Source: an uncultured Burkholderiales bacterium
GTDB taxonomy: Bacteria > Pseudomonadota > Gammaproteobacteria > Burkholderiales > Burkholderiaceae_C
NCBI GenBank assembly: GCA_903906635.1
Contig: CAIVLE010000047.1
Span: forward strand, 1-39,239
Length of the DNA stretch: 39,239 nucleotides
Direction of reading: 5' to 3'
This document shows, one piece after another, positions 9,320 to 16,157 of the stretch (within the stretch, counting starts at the first letter, position 1; each line of letters begins with the position of its first letter). The notes under the pieces were generated by a model that worked only from the letters and a program-made list of their open reading frames with translations, was not told where the DNA came from and made no database searches. The translations under genes were made by a program, and so were the position numbers.

Positions 9320-10006
9320 TTAAGTGGGAAATTTGTAGTCCAGCTTCACGCAAAACGTGTGCTGCGCACTGCCTGCAAAACTGTTGTCGGGAATGGGGGG
9401 GTATTGAATGGCAGCCAGCTGTCTTTTGGCCGCCGTATCCAATAAAGCCGAAGTCGATGACTGCTGGATGAGGACTTCTTGCAAGGCGCCATCGCGCTTC
9501 AAAACGACACACGCAGAGACAATGCCTTGTGGTTTTTGCAAACTCGCCTCACGCCCTGTTGGATAGCGCTTGCTCGCCTCAATCAGCTGGCGAATTTGTG
9601 ACTCGAACTGGGGTTCGTTGTCGTTTTTTCTTTTCTCTGGGACGTCGTTGCTCGTCACCACGGGCTTGGCAGGTTCAGGCTTACTCACCTCTGGCGCAAC
9701 GGCGGGAGCAACCACCACCGACTCACGTGTAGAGACTTCCGACACGGCTTGTTGACTTGGTTTTTCAACGGGTCGTGGCGTGGCCTTTTCTGCCTTGGGT
9801 TGATTGACTGGCGCCGCTGGTGCAGGGGGCGGAAGAGGCGGCGGGTCGATCACCACCATGTTGTCATCGAGCTTGATGGGCGAATCCAAATGAATTTGAC
9901 CGATCAGGTAGACACACACGACCAAGCCCGCAGCCAGCCCCAAGCTCACGAGGTCGCGCAAGCCCAAGTCCAACGCCATCGAAGGCTGCGTCAGCGTGGC
10001 ATTCAT
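9320..10006 (-). CDS. tonB: TonB family energy transducer
   Basis: 228 residues. There is a short cytoplasmic N-terminus, one membrane anchor (about 19-40), then a Pro/Ala/Lys/Glu-rich periplasmic spacer (about 53-120, beginning 'DPPPLPPPAPAAP'). The C-terminal TonB domain (about 135-228) has the 'LIEASKRYPTGREAS' and 'KRQLAAIQYPPIP' elements. It spans the periplasm to couple ExbBD to the receptor. It begins inside the exbD stop (ATGA overlap), so translation is coupled. The receptor follows 21 bp later, pointing to a dedicated rather than housekeeping TonB. Confidence 0.92.
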   Translation of the reverse strand: MNATLTQPSMALDLGLRDLVSLGLAAGLVVCVYLIGQIHLDSPIKLDDNMVVIDPPPLPPPAPAAPVNQPKAEKATPRPVEKPSQQAVSEVSTRESVVVAPAVAPEVSKPEPAKPVVTSNDVPEKRKNDNEPQFESQIRQLIEASKRYPTGREASLQKPQGIVSACVVLKRDGALQEVLIQQSSTSALLDTAAKRQLAAIQYPPIPDNSFAGSAQHTFCVKLDYKFPT

Positions 10007-10419
10007 GGCGCAGCCTTTTTGGTAGCAATTGAGATGGCGTTGTAGCCAGCACCTTTGAGCACATCCAGCGTTTTGACAAAGTGACGGTACTCGACCGTTT
10101 CATCGCCATTGATGATGAGCACGGGGGTCTCGCCGGGCTTGACTTGCTTGGCGACGGTTTTTTGGAGGGTGTCAACATTGACCAATTCATCGCCAACGGC
10201 CAATTGACCATCGCGCTGGATGCTGATGATGATGGTTTGCTTGGCATGTTGCACGGAGGCATGCGCGGCAGACGGCAAACTCACCCCCAGCCCAAAGCCT
10301 GGGATCACGTTGATGCTGATCAAGACAAAAAAGACCAGCAAGAACATCATCACATCGATCATCGGAATGAGCTCTATCCGTGCCTTGTGACGTTTGGGGG
10401 TTTCTAAACTGCTGAACAA
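10003..10419 (-). CDS. exbD: ExbD/TolR biopolymer transport protein
   Basis: 138 residues from a TTG start. The single N-terminal membrane helix contains the proton-carrying Asp ('LIPMIDVMMFLLVFFVLI', Asp22), and a periplasmic ExbD/TolR domain follows. I prefer TTG at 10419 because it gives the usual ~15-20 residues before the helix ('MFSSLETPKRHKARIEL'). An in-frame GTG at 10488 would add 23 residues of unconserved-looking sequence. The helix and the 'GDETVEYRHFVKTLDVLKGAGY' segment are typical of ExbD. It heads the exbD-tonB-receptor-exbB operon and overlaps tonB by 4 bp. Confidence 0.88.
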   Translation of the reverse strand: MFSSLETPKRHKARIELIPMIDVMMFLLVFFVLISINVIPGFGLGVSLPSAAHASVQHAKQTIIISIQRDGQLAVGDELVNVDTLQKTVAKQVKPGETPVLIINGDETVEYRHFVKTLDVLKGAGYNAISIATKKAAP

Positions 10420-10605
10420 AAAACGCTTTCTAAGGACTCGTTGTGTGAACGATAGAAAGTTTTTGTTGCAGAAATATGAAGGACACACTCAGCTAAAAAT
10501 TAACCCGCACGACCTCGCTTGAAGTCACGCAGACGTCATTCAAAATTCATGGAAATTTCATTTCTTCGTCACGCACGCGTCGCTCGGGTGTGACGCAAGA
10601 CAGCC

Positions 10606-11841
10606 TCAAGGCTGCATGATTTGACGCGCTAGCGTGCCTTGTCCGTCGTTGGGTTGGGCCTCAATACCCAAGAGTTGGGTCAACAAACCGTAAACCTCTA
10701 GGTTGTCCACCAAACCGAGTTGGCGCTGACGGATCGCAGGTCCATGAACAATCAGCAAGCCGTGCATATCCTCGAGTTGCGGGTCATAGCCGTGTTGGCC
10801 AAGCGGTGTCTTGCGCGTTGGGTTGTCCGAAACGGCATACCCCTGTTCACTCAGACAAACGATGTCTGGGATACGTCGGTGGGTCCCAAACTTGAAACGC
10901 TTGGGCATCTCTTGTTTGAGCCAACACTGCACATGCGACAAAGTGGCTAAGGCGCCAAGCACGTCCTTGGCCGACTCACCATTCAAGCGAACCCCAGCCG
11001 TTGGCCCCAGCCACTCCCAGCGTGCCGCCGAAAAGGGCGCCAACAAGGATTTGACTTGGATCACTTGGTCTGGCGGCGCCAGCGACATGCCATGGTCTGA
11101 CACAACCACCAAGGTGGTGTGTTCAAGCAAATGACTTTCTTTCAATGCGGCCATCAACTTCCCAATCGACTGATCCACTTTCTGAGCGGCCAATCTCACC
11201 TGTGCGCTGTCAGGACCTGCGTTGTGCCCCGCAGAGTCCACGTCAGAAAAATAAAGGGTCGCAAAATCGGGGCGTTGGTCTGTGGGGCGCTTCAACCAAC
11301 CGAGGAGCACTTGCAGGCGGTCATCATGGGTCATCTCGTGGTTGTAGGGCAGCCAGTCGTTGGGGCGCATTCCTTGAATGGTGGTTTCTGAACCCGGCCA
11401 AAACAACGTGGAAGCAATTTTTCCTTGCTGTCGCAAACTCACCCAAATGGGGCGAGCCTCTTGCCACCAAAGAGGATTTTCAACCGCCTCACGTGAACCC
11501 AGCGTGAAGCGCTGAGGGGTCGCGGCATCGGTCATGGTGTTGTTGACGATGCCGTGGTGATCCGGTGTTTGTCCCGTGACCAGCGTGACGTGGTTGGGAA
11601 AGGTCAAGGATGGGAAAGCCGATATCAAGCCCTTGGCCTGCGCGCCCTCTTGGGCCAGTTGATACAGGTGTGGCGTTTCGGCGGCAGACAAGTAAGCGGG
11701 CTTGAAGCCATCGAGGCTGATCAAAATAACCAATGGCTTGGGTGCCAGCGCGGGGTCGATTGCCTGAGCGTGGCTACTGACGAGCCCCCCCACACTGCAT
11801 AGCAAGGCTGCGCAAAAGGCAAATACATTCTTCATTCTCAT
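10606..11841 (-). CDS. Exported alkaline phosphatase-superfamily protein (nucleotide pyrophosphatase/phosphodiesterase type)
   Basis: 411 residues from the ATG at 11841, chosen because GAGGA lies 8 nt upstream and a clean signal peptide follows ('MRMKNVFAFCAALLC...SSHAQA'). It is an NPP-type member of the alkaline phosphatase superfamily, a two-zinc enzyme hydrolysing phosphodiester or pyrophosphate bonds in the periplasm. Visible active-site elements are the metal Asp in 'ISLDGF' (~44), nucleophile Thr in 'SLTFPNHVT' (~80), 'GIVNNTM', 'SDVDSAGH', 'VVSDHGM' and the late His in 'GQHGYDP'. It is 117-190 bp upstream of exbD on the same strand and divergent from the phytase-like esterase. Substrate is unproven; nucleotides and other phosphodiesters are typical for the family. 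Confidence 0.9.
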   Translation of the reverse strand: MRMKNVFAFCAALLCSVGGLVSSHAQAIDPALAPKPLVILISLDGFKPAYLSAAETPHLYQLAQEGAQAKGLISAFPSLTFPNHVTLVTGQTPDHHGIVNNTMTDAATPQRFTLGSREAVENPLWWQEARPIWVSLRQQGKIASTLFWPGSETTIQGMRPNDWLPYNHEMTHDDRLQVLLGWLKRPTDQRPDFATLYFSDVDSAGHNAGPDSAQVRLAAQKVDQSIGKLMAALKESHLLEHTTLVVVSDHGMSLAPPDQVIQVKSLLAPFSAARWEWLGPTAGVRLNGESAKDVLGALATLSHVQCWLKQEMPKRFKFGTHRRIPDIVCLSEQGYAVSDNPTRKTPLGQHGYDPQLEDMHGLLIVHGPAIRQRQLGLVDNLEVYGLLTQLLGIEAQPNDGQGTLARQIMQP

Positions 11842-11869
11842 GGCGCAAATCCTCATTGAAATGGCTTGA

Positions 11870-11903
11870 ACCATAACTTTGGCACGTGAAACAACAGTGA
11901 CAG
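11870..11903 (-). promoter_or_regulatory. Candidate Pho box and -10 for the phosphodiesterase gene
   Basis: On the minus strand CTGTCAC-TGTT-GTTTCAC (11903-11886) resembles two 7-bp PhoB repeats with an 11-bp period. Ten bases further is TATGGT (11875-11870), a possible -10, about 28 bp before the chosen ATG. The first repeat is good, while the second and the spacer are weak. This is tentative. Confidence 0.3.
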
Positions 11904-11982
11904 GTGCAGACCAGGCCAATCAACACATCAATTCGTCACACAAGTAGGTCAACATGCTGTGCCATTTTGAAAGGATTTTTTC

Positions 11983-13329
11983 ATGGGTCAACTATGTGCC
12001 TGGGTTTGGATGTGTGTGGGGCTGGTTGTTTGGCTGCCCGCGCTTGCTCAAACAGAGTTCGCAGCAACTTTGACGCAACACGCTATGTTGCCTGCAAACA
12101 CCTTCATCCCCGCGCCCAGTGATGCGCCGCCCAACCTCAAGACCAGCGGTAAATTCACCACGGGCAAGCGCGTACAAGAGCTAGGCAGCGTGCCAGGTCT
12201 GTCCTCAGGTCGCCCCACCGGGGTGGGTCTGCCCTTTCAGGGGCAGCCCATTCAAGGACATTCGGGCATCCAACGCATGAAGGACGGCACGTTTTGGATA
12301 CTCACCGACAACGGCGCTGGCACCAAAGCCAACTCAGCCGACTTCATGCTCCATCTGAACCACTACCAAGTGGATTTCAACACCCATCAATTCCAGCGCT
12401 TAGAGACCATTTTTTTGCATGATCCCGATCAGAAAGTGCCCTTTCACATCGTGACCGAAGGCACTGACAAGCGCTACTTGACGGGGGCTGACTTTGACCC
12501 GGAGAGTTTTCAAATCACGCACGATGCATTGTGGATCGGAGACGAGTTCGGCCCCTTTCTCATCCAAGCCGACTTGACGGGCAAAGTGTTGGCAATTTAT
12601 GAAACACAAGTCGAGGGACGCGTGGTTCGCTCACCCGACCACCCATCCCTCACAACACCCAGCAGCCCCCAAGACGCCCTCGCGTTTGAGGTGCGTCGCT
12701 CCAAGGGGTTTGAAGGCATGGCGGCCTCCAAAGACGGAAAAAAACTCTATGCGTTGCTCGAAGGTGCCTTGTGGGACAACCAGACCCAAGCTTACGAAAT
12801 GCACAATGCTCAACACTATCTGCGCGTTTTGGAATTTGACATTCAAACCAAAAACTGGACAGGGCGTCACTGGAAATATCCCTTAGAAGCCAATCACCAC
12901 GCCATTGGTGACTTCAATATGATCGATGAGACCACGGGGCTGATCATTGAACGAGACAACGGTGAGGGGGTAGCCGCCCACCGATGCACGCAAGGCAAGA
13001 AACCAGACTGCTTTCATGATTTGCCCAAGTTCAAGCGCGTCTACAAAGTAGAGATGAACGACGCCAACGTCAATGGCCTGTTGCGCAAAGTCTCTTTCAT
13101 TGACCTGCTCAACATCGCAGACCCTCACCACGTTTCCCATAAACCCCTGGACGAGGGGGTGTTCAAGTTCCCCTTTTTCACGATCGAAAACGTTGATGTC
13201 ATCGATGACCATCACATCATCGTGGGCAACGACAACAACTTGCCTTTTTCTTCCAGCAGACAACCCAACCAAGCCGATGACAACGAGTTGGTTATTTTGT
13301 TTGTCGGGGACTTTTTAAAAGTCAACTGA
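11983..13329 (+). CDS. Exported phytase-like esterase domain protein (PF13449 type)
   Basis: 448 residues. A hydrophobic signal peptide ends near 'LPALAQ' (about residue 23). The rest matches the 'esterase-like activity of phytase' family in style: a beta-propeller-like protein with 'GHSGIQRMKDGTFWILTDNGAG', 'FDPESFQITHDALWIGDEFGPFL', 'SKGFEGMAASKDG' and a late 'IIVGNDNNLPFSSSRQ'. Members are secreted and often annotated as phytase or phosphoesterase, although few are characterised. An AAAGGA ribosome site stands 9 nt before the ATG. It is divergent from the NPP-type phosphodiesterase with 141 bp between them, which suggests shared control and organic-phosphate use. Its 3' end overlaps the convergent SRAP gene by 8 bp. 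Confidence 0.85.
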   Translation: MGQLCAWVWMCVGLVVWLPALAQTEFAATLTQHAMLPANTFIPAPSDAPPNLKTSGKFTTGKRVQELGSVPGLSSGRPTGVGLPFQGQPIQGHSGIQRMKDGTFWILTDNGAGTKANSADFMLHLNHYQVDFNTHQFQRLETIFLHDPDQKVPFHIVTEGTDKRYLTGADFDPESFQITHDALWIGDEFGPFLIQADLTGKVLAIYETQVEGRVVRSPDHPSLTTPSSPQDALAFEVRRSKGFEGMAASKDGKKLYALLEGALWDNQTQAYEMHNAQHYLRVLEFDIQTKNWTGRHWKYPLEANHHAIGDFNMIDETTGLIIERDNGEGVAAHRCTQGKKPDCFHDLPKFKRVYKVEMNDANVNGLLRKVSFIDLLNIADPHHVSHKPLDEGVFKFPFFTIENVDVIDDHHIIVGNDNNLPFSSSRQPNQADDNELVILFVGDFLKVN

Positions 13330-14041
13330 TGGGTGCGAATCCCGGCGCATCGCCCACCCTTTGCTTTTTTTGCAGCGGATTCGCTGTCAGCAAATGGGCG
13401 GGGTAAGCCCGCATAAACTCCCGCGCCTTCTCGGGGCGCGCGCTCATCCAAGCGCCATAAGCGCCCTCGCCCAAAATGACGGGCATGCGTTTTTCGTTGC
13501 CGTTTTGTTGGTATCGGTGGAGCAAGGCATGGCTGTTGGCGTTCACGCTCAAGAGGGTAAAGCTGATGATCTCCACACCGTCCTTGGCCCAGCGCTCCCA
13601 CAAACCTGCCACGCCCATGGGCTTGCCGTCTACACGGGCGATGCGCGTGGGCACGGCTTTGCCGCTGCGCCAGTCGTCTTCAAAAAAAGCCATCATCGGC
13701 ACGATGCAGCGCTGACCGGCCAGCCAGGTGTCGCGAAAATGGTTGGAAGTGCTGACGGTCTCTGAGCGCGCATTCACCAGTTTGGTCGAACGCAGTTTGG
13801 CATCCGAGGCAGACTTGACCCAAGTTGGCACCAACCCAAATTGGCCGCGGCTGAGCTCAAGCGGCAACGAAGCAAGTGCCTGCCCATCGGGCGGCGCATC
13901 GCCTGGCCAGGTCACATTTCGAATGAAAAACCCCGGTTTGCGTGGCCACACATCTGGCATCGGGGTGGTTTCAGGGGGGGAGACACCAAAGGCGTCGGTG
14001 TACAGCGTGGCATTTGGCACGCTCTCGTAATGGGCAGTCAT
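13322..14041 (-). CDS. SRAP (YedK/HMCES-like) family protein lacking catalytic Cys2
   Basis: 239 residues. SRAP proteins protect abasic sites in single-stranded DNA by forming a thiazolidine crosslink through Cys2. The fold elements are visible: 'LVNARSETV' (about 92-100), 'CIVPMMAFFED' with the family Glu, 'VAGLWERW', and 'NEKRMPVIL'. However, the protein starts Met-Thr-Ala-His-Tyr-Glu where the family has Met-Cys. A TAG lies four codons upstream in frame, so no longer form with Cys is available. The His usually found a few residues before the 'EKRM' motif also appears to be Gln ('RYQQNGNEKRM'). It may be a non-crosslinking or altered SRAP. It is divergent from an RluE-type gene. Confidence 0.85.
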   Translation of the reverse strand: MTAHYESVPNATLYTDAFGVSPPETTPMPDVWPRKPGFFIRNVTWPGDAPPDGQALASLPLELSRGQFGLVPTWVKSASDAKLRSTKLVNARSETVSTSNHFRDTWLAGQRCIVPMMAFFEDDWRSGKAVPTRIARVDGKPMGVAGLWERWAKDGVEIISFTLLSVNANSHALLHRYQQNGNEKRMPVILGEGAYGAWMSARPEKAREFMRAYPAHLLTANPLQKKQRVGDAPGFAPIS

Positions 14042-14089
14042 GGGCCCATGCTAGCAGCGCCTCGTTTGTTGCCTGCTACGCTTGGGGGC

Positions 14090-14626
14090 ATGCTCATTCG
14101 TTTCAACAAGCCTTATGGCGTGCTCAGCCAATTCACGCCCGAGGGGCGCTGGCGTGGCCTCAAAGAGTTCATCGATCTGCCGGGTGTGTATGTGGCGGGG
14201 CGTTTGGACGCAGACAGCGAAGGCTTGTTGCTGCTCACCGACGACGGACGCCAGCAGGCCCAGATTGCTGACCCCCGCTTCAAGATGGAAAAAACCTATC
14301 TGGTGCAGCTCGAGGGGGTGCCCAGTGAAGCAGCGCTCAATGCGCTACGTGCTGGTGTGTTGTTGAACGATGGCCTCACACGCCCGGCGCGTGCACGCGT
14401 GACCGAATCACCCACCGCGCTGTGGGAGCGCACGCCCCCTATTCGTGTTCGCCTCAACCAACCGACGTCCTGGCTGGAGTTGGTGATTCGCGAAGGGCGC
14501 AACCGCCAAGTGCGCCGCATGACCGCTGCCGTGGGCTTGCCAACCCTTCGTTTGATTCGCACTGCCATAGGCCCTTACACCTTGAATGATTTACCCATTG
14601 GTGTGTGGCAACAAGAAACCCCTTGA
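14090..14626 (+). CDS. rluE: Pseudouridine synthase, RsuA/RluE family
   Basis: 178 residues, matching the small RluE-type enzymes that isomerise a uridine in 23S rRNA. It begins 'MLIRFNKPYGVLSQF' and lacks an S4 domain. The catalytic Asp is Asp40 in 'GRLDADSEGLLLLT', and the late 'REGRNRQVRRM' motif is characteristic of the RsuA/RluB/E/F group. The open frame continues upstream through several possible starts. I chose 14090 because the conserved family N-terminus begins there, though no clear ribosome site is seen. The 48-bp gap to the divergent SRAP gene must hold both promoters. The substrate position is assigned by resemblance only. Confidence 0.87.
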   Translation: MLIRFNKPYGVLSQFTPEGRWRGLKEFIDLPGVYVAGRLDADSEGLLLLTDDGRQQAQIADPRFKMEKTYLVQLEGVPSEAALNALRAGVLLNDGLTRPARARVTESPTALWERTPPIRVRLNQPTSWLELVIREGRNRQVRRMTAAVGLPTLRLIRTAIGPYTLNDLPIGVWQQETP

Positions 14627-14699
14627 AACACCAAGTGACGAGGCAATGTGACTTACCATCCGAGGCATCTCACTTCGAGATGATCCTCCAGGAGGGCTT

Positions 14700-14840
14700 A
14701 TGGCCAAAGGCGAACAACACAGCAACAAAATGACGAAGAAGCCCAAAAAGGACAATTCGCCGCCAAAAACGTCCACCTCGGACCGTCCCAACCCGCCCAC
14801 CACCTACGTGGCACCTCGCGGAAAAATCAAGAACAAGTGA
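14700..14840 (+). CDS. Small basic hypothetical protein (46 aa)
   Basis: A short gene with a strong ribosome site (AGGAGGG, 5 nt before ATG). It encodes 46 residues rich in Lys, Pro, Thr and Ser, starting 'MAKGEQHSNKMTKKPKKDN' and ending 'APRGKIKNK'. It has no hydrophobic segment and is probably disordered. Similar tiny 'MAKG.Q.SN...KKPKK' proteins occur in Burkholderiales, but I know no function. Its TGA shares one base with the ATG of the next gene (TGATG), so the two are translationally coupled. Confidence 0.7.
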   Translation: MAKGEQHSNKMTKKPKKDNSPPKTSTSDRPNPPTTYVAPRGKIKNK

Positions 14841-15124
14841 TGCACCCGCCCCTCTCGTCCATCGCCAGCTTGCGTCAAATGCTGTCTGAGGTGCGTGGCG
14901 GTGCGCTGAGCTTGTCTGCGTTCAGCGGCGCAGCGCGTGCCCAAGAAGCGTTGCTCCATGCCCTGCCCGCGCGTTACCGCGAGGTATGGCTGGACTTGCT
15001 GGACCGCTTGGAGTCAAGCGCCTTGTTCAGCGAAGAAAGCTGCTCCTTTAGCCAAACCGATTTGTTTGACAGCTTGGCGCTTTGGCTAGACAAAGCCGAG
15101 CAACAACTCCACACCCATGTCTGA
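14840..15124 (+). CDS. Hypothetical protein (94 aa)
   Basis: 94 residues, mostly alpha-helical in appearance, with no membrane segment and no recognised motif. It starts at the ATG in TGATG, overlapping the preceding small gene by one base. It ends 8 bp inside the following ferredoxin gene (ATGTCTGA). The tight packing on both sides suggests a functional relationship with the ferredoxin, possibly as an accessory protein (inference). I do not recognise the family. Confidence 0.7.
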   Translation: MHPPLSSIASLRQMLSEVRGGALSLSAFSGAARAQEALLHALPARYREVWLDLLDRLESSALFSEESCSFSQTDLFDSLALWLDKAEQQLHTHV

Positions 15125-15416
15125 TTCTTTTGAAATTTTCACAGTCAACGTCTTGCCCGCTGACTTGCAATACGACGTTGAAGGCGACCTCAGTTTGTTG
15201 GAGGCGGCTGAGATGTCACGTGTGCAGTTGCCCAGCTCTTGCCGCAACGGCACCTGCCGCACCTGCCTGTGCCGCTTGGTCAGTGGCGAGGTGACTTACA
15301 CCATCGAGTGGCCTGGCCTGAGCGCCCAAGAAAAGGCTGAGGGTTATGTGCTGCCTTGTGTGGCACGCCCCACCACCGATGTGGTGCTCGACCAACCTGA
15401 CGCCAGTGCGAGCTGA
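15117..15416 (+). CDS. 2Fe-2S ferredoxin, plant type
   Basis: 99 residues forming one 2Fe-2S ferredoxin domain. The cluster ligands are Cys42, Cys47, Cys50 and Cys81 (pattern C-x4-C-x2-C...C, 'SSCRNGTCRTCLCRL' and 'VLPCVA'). This plant/oxygenase-type electron carrier works in the cytoplasm. It overlaps the upstream 94-residue gene by 8 bp and nearly overlaps the downstream pseudouridine synthase gene. No partner reductase or oxygenase is adjacent, so the electron-transfer partner is unknown. Confidence 0.9.
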   Translation: MSDSFEIFTVNVLPADLQYDVEGDLSLLEAAEMSRVQLPSSCRNGTCRTCLCRLVSGEVTYTIEWPGLSAQEKAEGYVLPCVARPTTDVVLDQPDASAS

Positions 15417-15429
15417 GCCCCTGCCAGTG

Positions 15430-16095
15430 ATGGAGCCGATTTACGAAGACGAACACCTGCTGGTGCTGGACAAACCCAGCGGCTTGTTGTCGGTACCAGG
15501 GCGTGGACCCGACAAGCAAGACTGCTTGTCCAAACGCGTTCAAGACCTCTACCCCGACGCACTGGTGGTGCACCGCCTCGACCAAGACACCTCGGGCCTG
15601 TTGATCATGGCCCGAGGCATTGAGGCGCAACGGCGCATCAGCCGCGCGTTTGAAACACGCCAAGTCCACAAACGCTACGTGGCGGTGGTCTCGGGCAACC
15701 CTGTCTTGACGGCAGCACCACCCAACGACGAAGGTTGGTACACGGTGCAAGGCCCCATCTTGCTGGACTGGGAGCGCCGTCCCATCCACATCATCCACCC
15801 CGAGGGCAAACCCAGCCTCAGTCTGTGGCGCAGCCTGCAAGTGGGCGAGACAGCCAGCCTGATCGAGTTGGAGCCCTTCACCGGGCGCACCCACCAACTG
15901 CGGGTACACATGCAAAGCCTGGGGCACCCGATGCTGGGCGACTCGCTGTACGCCCCCCCAGACGTGCTGGCTATGAGCCCGCGCTTGATGTTGCACGCTA
16001 AGACGTTGGCCTTGGCCCACCCGTTCACCCAAGAGCCCCTCTCCTTTGATCTGCCTGTGGCTTGGTCGGCGTCGCCGCCCTACCAACTGGCGTAA
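15430..16095 (+). CDS. Pseudouridine synthase, RluA family
   Basis: 221 residues from the ATG at 15430; in-frame GTGs at 15406 and 15427 are alternatives and no start has a convincing ribosome site. RluA-family signatures are present: 'VVHRLDQDTSGLLIMAR' with catalytic Asp51, 'KRYVAVVSG', and 'GRTHQLRVHMQSLGHPMLGD'. The lack of an S4 domain and the short length resemble RluA, which modifies 23S rRNA and some tRNAs, but I would not assign the exact target. It is probably the last gene of the small-protein/ferredoxin cluster. Confidence 0.9.
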   Translation: MEPIYEDEHLLVLDKPSGLLSVPGRGPDKQDCLSKRVQDLYPDALVVHRLDQDTSGLLIMARGIEAQRRISRAFETRQVHKRYVAVVSGNPVLTAAPPNDEGWYTVQGPILLDWERRPIHIIHPEGKPSLSLWRSLQVGETASLIELEPFTGRTHQLRVHMQSLGHPMLGDSLYAPPDVLAMSPRLMLHAKTLALAHPFTQEPLSFDLPVAWSASPPYQLA

Positions 16096-16157
16096 GAGAG
16101 CTGTAGCCCAGCGGGTGCACACTGAGTCGGTTTTATTTTCATCCACAGGAGACAAAC

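Noticed and set aside
11920-11982. TCA triplets at 8-bp spacing upstream of the phytase-like esterase as a PhoB or other operator
   Set aside because: The period does not match PhoB (11 bp) and the units are too short to be significant.
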